10,853 nt of DNA from Larix sibirica (taxonomy: Eukaryota; Streptophyta; Pinopsida; Pinales; Pinaceae): NCBI GenBank assembly GCA_004151065.3, contig NWUY0300027680.1, forward strand, positions 1 through 10,853. Direction: 5' to 3'. Made by a program: the position numbers and the translations under genes. The notes beneath the pieces were generated by a model. The model did not search any database. It was not told the origin of the DNA and was given only the letters and a program-made list of their open reading frames with translations. Each line of letters opens with the position of its first letter. The stretch's first letter is position 1. Below are positions 1 through 8,343 of the stretch, one piece after another.

Positions 1-370
1 TATCCTATGTATTTTGGGTGAATCATTTTAGAAACAAAATGGAAATTGGTGAATCCTTTTTTGGAAAAAAAAACATCCAAATTAGCCTAGCGGCTAAATT
101 TTGCCACTAAAATCTTCCCTTTTGCCTATCATTTGTTTCCAACACTAACCAAGTTTGAGAGGGAATATGCATCTTTTGTTTTCTTTGAACATAGGTCGTG
201 GAGTTAAAAGCATCCTGAAATAGCGTATTCAACATTTTATTTTACTCATTTACCCATTTTTACATTTTAAATGTTGTTGATGTTTTTTTAAAACATGTTT
301 TTCCCCTCATTTGGGTTTTTTTCCTCTTTTGTTTTCATTATTTATTTCCCTTTTTTCCAAGTTATTTCTC
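1..370. other. AT-rich intergenic DNA with one copy of a dispersed repeat
   Basis: No coding frame of interest is visible. The stretch is T-rich on the plus strand with many homopolymer runs. The part at about 133-260 is a diverged, internally deleted copy of a sequence that recurs at about 2499-2690; that pair is annotated separately. The rest shows no recognisable structure. Confidence 0.6.
133..260 (+). repeat. Dispersed direct repeat, copy 1 (shorter)
   Basis: This stretch aligns in order with 2499-2690. Shared blocks include TTGTTTCC, TTTGAGAGGGAAT, TTTTCTTT, a GGAGTTAAAA/TGAAGTTAAAA block and TATTCAACATT. Relative to copy 2 it lacks three segments of roughly 20, 8 and 28 bases. The matching blocks look about 80% identical by eye. 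The family is not recognised. It could be a piece of an old transposon or a duplicated stretch of host non-coding DNA. Confidence 0.6.
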
Positions 371-374
371 TTTA

Positions 375-1000
375 TTTTATGATTTTATTTGCAATAGCAT
401 TAGTTTTTTAGGCCATGGTTTCAATTTTTTACAATTTTAAGCCCAATAAAAAGGGAGTGTAGCTGGTAGCACCTCTTTTTTATTTAAGGGATCATTTTGA
501 GTTTTTGGTTGCAATGGTATTAGTTGTCAAGGTAATGGTTTTGAAAACATTGTGATTTTAACATTTCCAATTCAATGTTGATTTTAACATTTTTGTTGTA
601 ATGACATTAGTTGTTAAAGCCATCATGGTTTTTTGAAAAAATGCAATTTTAGGCATGATATATTTTTTAAGAGTGTTGTTCATAGAACTACTTTTTGATT
701 TGGGGGTCGATTTTAATATTTTTGTTGAAATAATATCGGTTGTAAAGGCCATGGTTTCAAACAAGCTATTTTAACCAACAAAAAAAAATCAAAATTGTTA
801 TTGGTAGCTAGCACTACTTTTTTATTTGAGGGTTGATTTTAAGGTTTTTGTTAACATCATTACGAAGTTTTAAGGCCATGGTTACAAAAATGTTGTAAAT
901 TTCAATTGTAAAAAGGGGTTGTTACCGATAGCACTATTTTTCAATACAGGGGTTGATTTTGGTGTTTTTGATGCAAAAATATGGGATTTTAGGACTAGAT
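375..1000 (+). repeat. Degenerate tandem array, about 125-bp unit, roughly five copies
   Basis: The motif GGCCATGGTT or a close variant recurs at about 411, 531 (GGTAATGGTT), 619 (GCCATCATGGTT), 747 and 874, so most spacings are 120-128 bp and one is 88 bp. Around each anchor the same order recurs: a GTTGATTTTAA-type block, TTTTTGTTG, an ATTAGTTGT-type block, the GCCATGG anchor, a CAATTTTAA-type block, then GGTAGCACTA-type sequence and a T-run. Units are strongly diverged, so the array is old. The minus-strand reading frames across it (for example 764-558) mirror the repeat and are not a gene. Confidence 0.65.
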
Positions 1001-1205
1001 TCTCATTTTGAGATCACAATATTTTCAAGTCGATAACCATGTTTTTAAATTAATAATGCCACATACTGATGCGGTGGGCCACCACTAGAAATAGAATAAA
1101 TGCATGGGAAATAGCGCCAATGGGAGGCTTCCATATTTACATGTTAAAATTCATGTAGATTGCAAAATGCAAGATAACAAAAATTGGAGGATTGTGATGG
1201 AGCTT
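1000..1205. other. Intergenic sequence, no gene seen
   Basis: Slightly less AT-rich than its surroundings, with a short GTGGGCCAC palindrome near 1074. A weak relative of the 120-bp repeat to the right may begin at about 1137 (TTTACATG followed by TTGCAAAATGCA). No coding or RNA feature is supported. Confidence 0.5.
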
Positions 1206-1360
1206 TACATCCACATGGAAAAGTGGTGCGTGAATGTAGGGAAAAGGGATTGGGTACAAAGGAAAATATAATGTAAAAATATAGAGGCATGGAGGTGTAG
1301 AAGGAGGGATGTAAGCAAAGGGTTCTACATTCAGATGGTAAAGTGGTGCAAGATGCATGA
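1204..1360 (+). repeat. Tandem repeat with 120-bp period
   Basis: The core TACATCCACATGGAAAAG plus TGGTGC at 1206-1229 recurs as TACATTCAGATGGTAAAG plus TGGTGC at 1326-1349, exactly 120 bp later. Because 120 is a multiple of three, the minus-strand open frame at 1358-1137 (73 codons) shows a 40-residue echo, HLAPLYHLNV versus HAPLFHVDV. The frame has no recognisable domain, so I read it as a by-product of the repeat. Confidence 0.6.
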
Positions 1361-1719
1361 GTAAGGATGTGATACTAAGTATTCCACTTTCTTATAGAAT
1401 TTTGATGTGGAATGCAAAATATGGAACTTACACATACATGATCAAATATGTCTCAAAGATCTCTAGATATACATAGAGAAACCAATGCATAATGCAAACA
1501 CCTACGTTATTTTGGGTTTTGGAAAGATTATTCTACATGGGGAGTAGGCACTTGGTTTTGATGTTTATGGAGACATTTTTCAAAAAGCCTCTACCAAAGT
1601 GATTTAAAACACCAAGACATCTTAGAGGATTCAAGAAGGAGAAATAATAACCACGAGGAAAGGGAAAAGGCCTATGTGAAGAAAAACTCATCAACTCTAC
1701 GAAGAAAGGATAGTCCATA
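1361..1719. other. Intergenic sequence, no gene supported
   Basis: A minus-strand open frame runs from 1841 to 1533 (102 codons). Its translation is rich in F, L and N, crosses the adjoining 92-bp tandem duplication and contains no domain I recognise. Long frames of this kind are expected by chance in DNA rich in TTC and TTT codons. I see no promoter or RNA structure. Confidence 0.5.
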
Positions 1720-1905
1720 AGTAAACTCTTCAAATTTTTCTTGTAATATATATTAAAATGTATTTCGTTAGATAGACTATTTTCATTGAAATGAAAAAAT
1801 TTGAGTGGTGTAAAAGTGAGTTCAAATTTAACTTGAAACATATACTAAATCACTTTTGTTGGATAATCTAATTTTAATTGGAATGAAATACAATAAGATT
1901 CATTT
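1720..1905 (+). repeat. Diverged tandem duplication, about 92-bp period
   Basis: Two stretches align. CTTGTAATATATATTAAA from 1740 matches CTTGAAACATATACTAAA from 1832. Both continue through a TTTCGTTAGATA/TTTTGTTGGATA block and a TTTTCATTGAAATGAA/TTTTAATTGGAATGAA block. Both are preceded by a TTCAAATTT block. Identity is about 70% by eye. A possible third, weaker relative lies near 1965-1995 and is not claimed. Confidence 0.5.
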
Positions 1906-2498
1906 ACACATTGAAGAAGGAAGAGGGAATTTGAGAGTTTGAATTTTTTCAAATGCAGAAGGAATCAAATTTTTATTGTATAAATCATATCTACCAATCA
2001 TATTTTATATAAACAATATATATTATAATTAGAAAATAATATTTTTAAGCAATCTCCGCAAATATTTTTTTTAATTACGTATTATATTCATAAGAAAAGA
2101 GATACATTTTGTAAAAGCATATTGCATTCCAAAACATATTGTGATGTTCTTCCAGTATTGTTGATGTGCTTCCTAAAAAAGAAAATGGAAGTACCAATAC
2201 ATGGGATAAAAAAATGCAAATACTTTCATCATAAATCTGCTCAATAAACTTACAAGTTTATTCATAAGTTTGTAAAATTACAGTCCATATAACATCATAT
2301 AATAAGGGTACATAATGTCCATAGCAATCCATCATTACATCAAGAAGAAAACAATATTTAGGATATCAAGAGCCATGACCCATTTCACATCTTTAATAGA
2401 AACAACCACTTTCACTCAGAAAAAAAGAAGAAGAAGAAAGCATTGAGATAGAAATTATGCATGAATATGTTTGGCAAATTCTTGAGAATTCCCATTCC
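1906..2498. other. AT-rich intergenic DNA, no gene seen
   Basis: Contains many A and T runs, a perfect 9-bp inverted repeat at 2243-2262 and a short (AAG)4 tract at about 2425-2436. A minus-strand open frame at 2584-2393 (63 codons) overlaps the dispersed repeat copy, has no recognised domain and is not credited as a gene. Confidence 0.5.
2243..2262. repeat. Perfect 9-bp inverted repeat with 2-base spacer
   Basis: AATAAACTT is followed by AC and then AAGTTTATT, its exact reverse complement. The arms are AT-rich and the loop too short for a stable RNA hairpin. No downstream T-run or neighbouring gene suggests a role, and it may be chance. Confidence 0.5.
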
Positions 2499-2690
2499 TT
2501 GTTTCCAATACTAATTAAGTACAACATCCAGAGACAATCCAACTTTTGAGAGGGAATTTGCATTTTGTTATTTTCTTTAAACACATGAAAAAAGGCAATG
2601 AAGTTAAAATCATGCTAAAATAATATAACATGATAAAAATGTGTCTCAAGAATATATTCAACATTATAGTTTTTCCTTATACCTATTTGA
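2499..2690 (+). repeat. Dispersed direct repeat, copy 2 (longer)
   Basis: This is the fuller partner of 133-260 in the same orientation. It starts at TTGTTTCC, passes through TTTTGAGAGGGAATTTGCAT and ends around ATATTCAACATTATAG. It carries three segments absent from copy 1. It lies just beyond the 3' end of the LINE remnant, so it could belong to that element's 3' untranslated region or to older host sequence. No poly(A)-like boundary decides between these. Confidence 0.6.
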
Positions 2691-2834
2691 TTATCTCGTA
2701 GAATCACCATAAACTTTAAATTTGGGATTCATTTTCTAAAGCAAAGATTAAAAGTAATTTTAATATAACAACTTAATAAAAGTATTAGTTCCCCCGTTCT
2801 ATCCCTACCTTGAATATGAATGAATGATTATCTT
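2691..2834. other. Possible LINE 3' flank or 3' UTR
   Basis: AT-rich sequence between the last readable LINE codons (minus strand, ending at 2835) and the dispersed repeat. A minus-strand LINE should end in a T-run on the plus strand at its left edge. No clear long T-run or target-site duplication is visible, so the 3' boundary of the LINE is undefined. Confidence 0.4.
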
Positions 2835-4073
2835 TCAAGTACATAAGCCATCTAGCTCCACATCTAGAGGGGGAGCCTTGGCTTGCTCCATTAAAAAAGA
2901 TCGAGACTTGTTTATGGAAATAGGATTAATTTTCCTATGCACATGTGGGATATCCCAAGACTTAAAGATTCCAGAAATAGCCTTCCTCTTATTAGAATAT
3001 TGGAAGGGGATGATGGACTACCCTTCAAAAATACTTGCATTGCTTGCAAGCTCGATTCCCCAAACTGTTATTACAAGGAGGGGTCTGTATTCTTTCAAAT
3101 CGAGATTTATGATCCAAATTTTGAGACAATCTACTATTGTATCCCCATTCCACCCTTATTTGAGGCCTATGGATTAGTTCCATTTTATCCCATGCATGCT
3201 TTGTATAGCCACAATATTACTAGATGGCTTATTGTTTCATTGATTTCCTTACAACAATGAAACAATAAACATTTATCATCGTTTTTACTAGATGGCTTAT
3301 TGTTTCATTGTCCAAACTAAAGAATCGTCTTCCTCTTCAATTCTTAAATGACATATATTCAGCCTAGAAACACAAACTTCCTATTGAGCTCCAATATTTC
3401 CTTCCAACCCCAAAAAATTTGTACTCTCCCATTCTTAGGTCATTTTAGGATAAGTAGCTTGTGCAAGAGTCTAGGTGCCTTGCTGATGAAGTGGATCAAT
3501 TAGATTTATGGGCATCCAGAAATCATTTCCACAACCAACCCAAGGGTCAATTCCTACCCTCATAGTCTTGGCATTCCCCACCTTGTAATCTATCCAACTA
3601 CCAATCAAAGGGAAAGCAAGAACCATTACCTTCCATATAATAGAACCATTGTGGGGAGTTTTAGTTGGCTTCCTTATATAATCTATCACAGTATTAGGTT
3701 CAATGTAATTTTGGATTATCACTTAAATCCACATCCCCTTAATGGAGATCAACATCCACACACATTTAGTTGTCAGTAACTTCATGAAATGATGGATATT
3801 TTCTAATCCCCACCTACTAGCTTCATTAGGTTTTTCAATGGATTGCCACTTGACTAGAGGCCATACTTTCACTCTCCTTCTTGCCCACAAAAATATAAAG
3901 CTAATGCTCTTGATATTTTCTAGCACCTCTTTTGGAATGAAAGGAAAAGAGTGCTAGAAAATTGGGATAACATCCAGAACAAATTTTACCAAAACTAGCC
4001 TCCCTTCTCTTCACAACCCCTTATTACACCATAATTTGATTAATTTTTCAACTTTGGTAGTTAACCACCTCCA
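2835..4073 (-). pseudogene. LINE ORF2, C-terminal region remnant
   Basis: One frame runs from WRWLTTKVEKLIKLWCNKGL (4073) through GRLVLVKFVLDVIPIF, FIFLWARRR, VWPLVKW and AFPLIGSWIDYKVGNAKTM to VGIDPWVGCG and then IEEEDDSLVW (about 3345-3316). All are standard markers of plant LINE ORF2 after the polymerase. The first part (4073-3471) is interrupted only by three stops, including one TGA before Arg-Glu-Gly-Arg and one TAG. Further left, VWGIELASNASIFEG (3065-3021) matches the late W-x-I-W-x-x-R-N block, with family Trp and Arg replaced. The stretch between these two is shorter than expected and holds a repeat scar, so the zf-RVT zinc-binding part seems largely deleted. Readable codons end at a TGA at 2837-2835. 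A terminal RNase H-like domain is not visible. Confidence 0.85.
3217..3310. repeat. 26-bp perfect direct repeat flanking an inverted 14-bp copy
   Basis: TTACTAGATGGC followed by TTATTGTTTCATTG occurs at 3217-3242 and again, identically, at 3285-3310, a period of 68 bp. Between them, 3255-3268 reads CAATGAAACAATAA, the exact reverse complement of the last 14 bases of each copy. This gives a possible 14-bp hairpin with a 12-base loop. It lies within the LINE ORF2 C-terminal remnant where coding sequence seems to be missing, and resembles a repair or template-switch scar. Confidence 0.85.
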
Positions 4074-4189
4074 ATCATTGATCCCATGGAAATTAGGCTT
4101 AATGAAAAAAGTAGATACTTAGAACCCTATTGAAAATCAATTTGATGGAAAGGAAAAACTATGAGAATTCCCCAATTTAGTCAACATCT

Positions 4190-5029
4190 AGCCTATGAAA
4201 GAAATAATACAATTTTGCATGTTAACCATCATGCTAGTAATTGAACAACGCAGATCTAAGTTTTTGATTAATTTCCTAGCGTCTCTTCTAGAACAATCAC
4301 AAAATTATCAAACATCGTCTACAAAAAGAAAATGGGCAAATTTAGGATTATTCTCAACTTTATATCTCTCAGAACTCTAGTTATTTTGGCATCCATATTA
4401 GATTTATTGACTCCCTTTGCCACAACTACAAGTAGAAGTTGGAACAAAGGGCATCCTTGTTTGAGAACTTAAGAAGGTATTAAAAACTCAAAGGTTGAAC
4501 TATTAATCAAAACAATGAATGACAATGATGTCAAACAACTCATAACCTAGTTTACAAAGTGCAAACCAAACCCAAGGTGAATCTGAGATACAACCAATTT
4601 TCTTGGTCATAAGCCTTTGACAAGTCCAATTTTAAGGCCATAGCAGATAGTCTCTTGGTCTTAATAGTATGCATCCCCTCTTGTGCCACACCATTAGCAT
4701 CATGAATAGAATTACCATGCAAAAATCCAAACTATACTCCAAATTGAATTTGACAATAAACTTTTAACCCTCATAGCTATGGTATTATATATACAATTGC
4801 ATAGTAAGACAGGCTTAAAATTATTAAAGGAGCCAAGTTTATCCTTTTTAGGAATAAGGGAATTAAATGTAGGGTTAAAGGCCCCTGCCATATTCCCTAT
4901 ACTCCTTGAATCTTCTACCACTTTTATCAGATCATCTTCTATCAACTCATAGAAACCCAAGAAAAAATCCGTTGTCCATCCATCTGGACTGATATTATTG
5001 TCCTTCTGAAAGCTATGGAGAACTCGCTA
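4190..5029 (-). pseudogene. LINE ORF2, reverse transcriptase domain remnant
   Basis: This RNA-directed DNA polymerase would copy LINE RNA at the nicked target. From 5026 the frame reads SPDGWTTDFFLGFYE (4990 onward), then AFNPTFNSLIPKKDKL and FNNFKPVLLCNCIYN (4858-4784), both near-canonical. A frame change then gives GFLHGNSIHDANGVAQEG (from 4728) and LKLDLSKAYDQENW (4635-4594), which holds the first catalytic Asp. After further changes come VLKQGCPLFQLLL (4468-4430) and HFLFVDDV (4334-4311), the Y/F-x-D-D box with Val where Ala is usual and both Asp codons intact. Two stops follow it directly, then FCDCSRRDARKL and further family-typical sequence to about 4190. Three frames are used, so no functional enzyme could be made. 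Confidence 0.92.
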
Positions 5030-5589
5030 TAAGTCTTCTTTTGATGTTTTTCCATCAACCTTTCATTCCCTATTTCATCAATAAAATTAGGGAAGAAAGA
5101 TGTCATCTTCATGACCTCTACAGTACTTGCCCAACCATCTTCTTTATAGATCTATCCAAAATTACTCCAACCCAAATCAATAATGTCTTTGAAAGAATAG
5201 GATTTGGAACCATCATCCCTTTATATTTCTCATATGTATTGTTATTCTTCATGTAATTTTCATAATTTTGAGAAATTTATGTACCCATCTCCTTTAGATA
5301 GCCAGAAAGTTACATTTCAATCTTCAGACTTCCTTGTTATTTGCAAGTGCTTCCTTTTTTCTTGCTCCAGAAGCTCCACATTTCTATGTAGACTCATCTA
5401 GACCTTCTTCCACTTCCCTTCCATTTGCTTCAAAATTTTGGTGTTCTAATGAAATCAACTATGGATTATCCTTCACTTTTTTTATGTTCTCAAGAAGACA
5501 TTATCTTTTTGACATGTTGGAGGCTTTGGGAAAATTAAACGCTATGAAATTATCTTCCCAAAGCATTAATATGCATCCATTCCTTTTTT
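5030..5589 (-). pseudogene. LINE ORF2, endonuclease-RT linker remnant
   Basis: The linker carries a charged, helix-prone stretch (RNVELLEQEKRKHLQ, about 5385-5345) followed by TFWLSKGDGYINFSKL (5310-5263). The latter corresponds to the conserved plant LINE motif W-L-x-K-G-D-x-N-T-x-F-F-H before the reverse transcriptase. Stops and a frame change separate this block from the domains on either side. The segment at 5260-5030 is too decayed to align by eye. Plus-strand open frames here, including 5041-5256 and 5334-5594, have no coding signature. Confidence 0.75.
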
Positions 5590-6364
5590 ACTAGGTTAAT
5601 AAAAGCTTCATCCTCCATCCAAGATGGACTGAATTTAAAGGGACTTGGTGGCTTCATATCTTCCTTCGAAAAGTAAATGAGCACTAACATATGATTTGAG
5701 TCCCCTACTACTTCTATCCATGGCCTACTCCTAGATCGATCCTACATTAGTGCCTATCAACTGAGGAACCAATATAGTCTTTTTGTAACTGGCTCTTCCC
5801 AACCCTTTTGCTTCTCCAAGTAGGACCCATCTTAATTGGTTAAACATCTATCCGCCCCATCTCCTCCAACTTATTGGAAAAAAAAATCCACTAGGTTATT
5901 TTCCTATGTTGTACATCCCCATATTTCAACTTTGTTTAATGTAAAATTTAGGCCACCTCATAGACTAATATTTTGAAATCGTATAGTAACAATTACAAAT
6001 ATACCCTTCCAAAAAAATCCTTATTTTCATAGGGTCCATAAATATGGACTGCAAAGAAAACCTCCACCTACTACTGCATGGAAAGTAATTTTTCTCTAAT
6101 TCTTGAATCAAGGCATTGATAACTTATTAGTCTCATAGAGTGTTTCATCCACCCAATGATCAAAATCATGAACTTACCTATAGGGTTAATAAAGAGGAAA
6201 TCAAAATCCTTCATAAAATTTGAGAGTTCTACTATGATATCGTCCCATTCTACATAGTATCTTGTAAGAAAATCACATTAGGATTATGTAGCTTTGTAAG
6301 GATTCATAAAGAAATTTTCTTAGAGGGAATACCCAACCACCACATTTAAATGCATTAAGATCAT
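5590..6364 (-). pseudogene. LINE ORF2, AP-type endonuclease domain remnant
   Basis: This domain nicks target DNA to prime reverse transcription. The ATG at 6364-6362 opens MILMHLNVVVGYSL, matching the usual N-terminus in which W-N-V-R-G-L-G follows a few hydrophobic residues. Here Trp and Arg are lost and a stop follows. NPNVIFLQDTM (6285-6253) is the catalytic-Glu motif, usually PDIIFLQET, with Asp in place of Glu. WDDIIVELSNFMKDFDF continues from 6247 in a shifted frame. FAVHIYGPYENKDFFG (6055-6008) is the Y-G-P motif. VGDSNHMLV (5708 onward) sits where the terminal S-D-H motif belongs, altered by an extra residue. PFKFSPSWMEDEAF (to about 5603) is the typical segment just after it. The motifs fall in all three minus frames, so at least three frameshifts exist. 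The length, about 255 codons, is normal. Confidence 0.85.
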
Positions 6365-7055
6365 GGTAAACACTCATCTAGGGCATGGCATCATAGAGCC
6401 CTCGAAAGAGTTTTTTTTAACCTTGATCAATTTTCTTCTTTACCTTGCTTTATGCTAAATACATGTGATTTTGATCATCCCCTTCACCCATTTGCTTTTC
6501 CTTCTGTATCATTTAAATTTTAAGTCTCCCTAAGATCCCATAATTTACCCTCCCCCTTAGTATCCTAGGTCTCAAGGTATATCCCACAACTTAAAAAAAT
6601 GTGGGCATCTCTATTGAAACCATTGACCCAAGATATTTATTAGCTCCATCATTATTTTGGGAATTTCTAGATTATTCATAAGTCTCAACTTCTTTACCCC
6701 CTACATCTCTAGGAATAAACCTTAATAGGTAACCTTCTTTATTAACTATATTCTCAAATTTTAGAACTAGGGGAGATTGAAAAATAATAATCAAATATGG
6801 TCTACAATCTTTTTCCATTTTTAAAGATTATATAGGAAATGGGGGAGCAACATAAATTTTGAGAGACTTACCTTGATCAATTGTTCCTGCAATTTGAGGA
6901 GTAACCAGATCCTTTGTTATTCCCTTAGATCCCATATCATTTGCTCATCATTCTTAGGCACATAACCATCAAGTACATCCTCTCCTATTTCCTATGTTTC
7001 CTCTTCTTTGGTTGGAGGTTGCTCTTTTGAACATAAAGAACATATATTTTCAGAG
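6365..7055 (-). other. ORF1 tail and ORF1-ORF2 spacer of the LINE
   Basis: This holds no conserved domain. On the minus strand the first part reads as hydrophilic, Glu/Lys-rich sequence such as KEQPPTKEEE, typical of the variable C-terminal part of plant LINE ORF1, but broken by stops. The remainder is a low-complexity spacer leading to the ORF2 start at 6364. Confidence 0.55.
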
Positions 7056-7457
7056 CTAAATTCTCCCACTCTTTTCAAAATCTAAGCCAAGTGAACTAGT
7101 GACAAAATCCTTACTAACTTTAATTAGAGAAATTTTTGAAACCTTTTTCCTCCACTCCTTCTTGAAATTTTTTAGATAACAATCCACAACCACATGGCCA
7201 TATGTATGGCACCTCGCACATTGGAAAGGAATGCCAACATTATCCAAAACTTGACTATGTTGTCTACCCTTATGCTCAATCACCAAATCAATTGTTAAAC
7301 CATCTTTGAGATCCACTTCAACTATAATCTATTTAGTAGAGCAAATATGGGAGTTCTGAAAATTATACTCAACCTCCATGAAAGTTTCAATACAATTCCC
7401 TATTTCCCTAAATACATCCTCACACTAAAACTCCAAGAGGAAACCATACTTTTGACC
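7056..7457 (-). pseudogene. LINE ORF1 remnant (gag-like, DUF4283/CCHC type)
   Basis: ORF1 proteins of plant LINEs bind the element's RNA and act as chaperone or packaging factor. Read from 7457 in one frame, the translation gives KYGFLLEF, a stop, CEDVFREIGNCIETFMEVEY, a stop, then IIVEVDLKDGLTIDLVIE, which is the usual order of a DUF4283-type domain leading into a zinc knuckle. The knuckle CARCHTYGHVVVDC (7220-7179) has intact CX2CX4HX4C spacing. In-frame TAG codons lie at 7425-7427, where the family usually has Trp, and at 7329-7331. The frame ends at a stop at 7056. An acidic, low-complexity stretch may continue the original C-terminus toward 6400. The N-terminus beyond 7457 is not recognisable. 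The open part starting at 7316 has a GTG there, which is not a real start. Confidence 0.85.
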
Positions 7458-7873
7458 TCAACTACGTTTCCCAGTCTTCACCTCACCCTTCCTTCCCACC
7501 ACCTTTAACTTGAGACTCCTTGCCCTACGCCTTGGGTACCCTATGCTTTGTTGGCTTCAATGTGCTACATAGGGTCAAATCTTGGAGCCAAGTTCAGTGG
7601 TTTATTAAACCAACAAAGTTAAAAAGGTCATGATCCTCCTTCTATCTAACACACTTACATGCCTAAATTACTTTGTCAAAAGAGGAAGTTGATGATTTTT
7701 TTTCTCCAAATCCTCAAATAGTCAGTAAAAGGTTCTCAATGTGATAATGATGGTTCTCGTTTGGGAATTGAAACGTTGACAAGAAAGAAAAATAGCCTCT
7801 AGAAAACCATGCTAGCAATACTACTCACCGCAAGAATGAGAAAGGAAAAGGTATGTTGTTGATTTCGCCATCC
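7458..7873. other. Possible LINE 5' region, no gene seen
   Basis: Sequence upstream of the recognisable ORF1 on the minus strand. It should contain the ORF1 N-terminus and the LINE 5' UTR, but no frame resembles a family member by eye. The composition is mixed and slightly less AT-rich. No promoter or RNA gene is supported. The LINE 5' boundary lies somewhere in this stretch or at 7457. Confidence 0.4.
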
Positions 7874-8308
7874 TGTTGAAGTACTTAAGAATTAAGTTCT
7901 TTCTAATCGAAAATCCTCCACCCAATGACCTCAACATCGATCCACTATTTAAATGATAAAGGGGGATTTATAACCGTATGTGTGAATAGAGTCGGCCCAC
8001 TCTCTGCCCACATCTATAAATAAACTCGAGTGTAGGCTTCTTGTTGCAGACTCATCTACCTCAGAGCCATTAGAGTCGTCTTCATTGAGCCATGCAGTAA
8101 GAATTCCCTCTTATCATATTCAAACCGTCAACAATGATTTGGCTTATACTTCAGATTTCATTTGGTTGTTTAATATAATTCTTCCACACGAGTTCTTGAA
8201 TCCATAGAGAGTGTCACACACGATGGTGTCACTACTCCATCAACCTTTCGTTGAAACTATGTTTCATTGGTCCCATATTTTCAGTGGGTAATTCCGAGTG
8301 CAAGGACA
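7874..8308 (+). mobile_element. Candidate solo LTR, Ty1/copia-like
   Basis: The segment starts with TGTTGAAGTAC, like many plant copia LTRs. It has a TATA box 141 bp in and ends with AATTCCGAGTGCAAGGACA, which resembles the U5 end of many plant copia LTRs. Its length, about 435 bp, is ordinary for such an LTR. The expected primer-binding site TGGTATCAGAGC does not follow, no coding region is attached, and I found no 5-bp target duplication (CATCC on the left, ATTAT on the right). It may therefore be a decayed solo LTR, or the ends may be misplaced. Confidence 0.4.
8015..8022 (+). promoter_or_regulatory. TATA box of the LTR-like segment
   Basis: TATAAATA sits in an otherwise GC-richer stretch (GCCCACATC upstream, CTCGAG downstream), a typical setting for a plant Pol II core promoter. 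A start of transcription would be expected about 30 bp downstream, near 8045-8055. No plus-strand gene follows, so any transcript would run into the tandem array. Confidence 0.45.
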
Positions 8309-8343
8309 ATTATAGTTCACCTTTACTATGTTCCAATTATTAG

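Larger units (their letters stand above)
2835..7457 (-). mobile_element. Decayed plant L1-type LINE (non-LTR retrotransposon), minus strand
   Basis: Conserved LINE landmarks occur in canonical order on the minus strand. ORF1 has a CCHC knuckle (7220-7179). ORF2 begins at 6364, followed by endonuclease motifs (6285-6253, 6055-6008, 5708-5602), the FWLSKGD linker (5304), the reverse transcriptase motifs (4990-4311) and a C-terminal region (4073-2835). ORF2 would span about 3.5 kb, close to the 1,200-1,300 codons usual for plant LINE ORF2. Many stops and several frameshifts show it is inactive. Neither the 5' end nor the 3' tail nor target-site duplications could be fixed. Plus-strand open frames within this interval, such as 2824-3177 and 5041-5594, are antisense shadows. 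Confidence 0.93.

Noticed and set aside
2824-3260. Two overlapping plus-strand open frames (117 and 107 codons)
   Set aside because: They lie antisense to LINE ORF2 C-terminal sequence, which reads VWGIELASNASIFEG and IPHVHRKI on the minus strand; no domain of their own.
5041-5594. Three plus-strand open frames over the LINE linker region
   Set aside because: Antisense shadows of the minus-strand LINE motifs around 5304 and the linker; composition is F/S-rich as expected for antisense frames.
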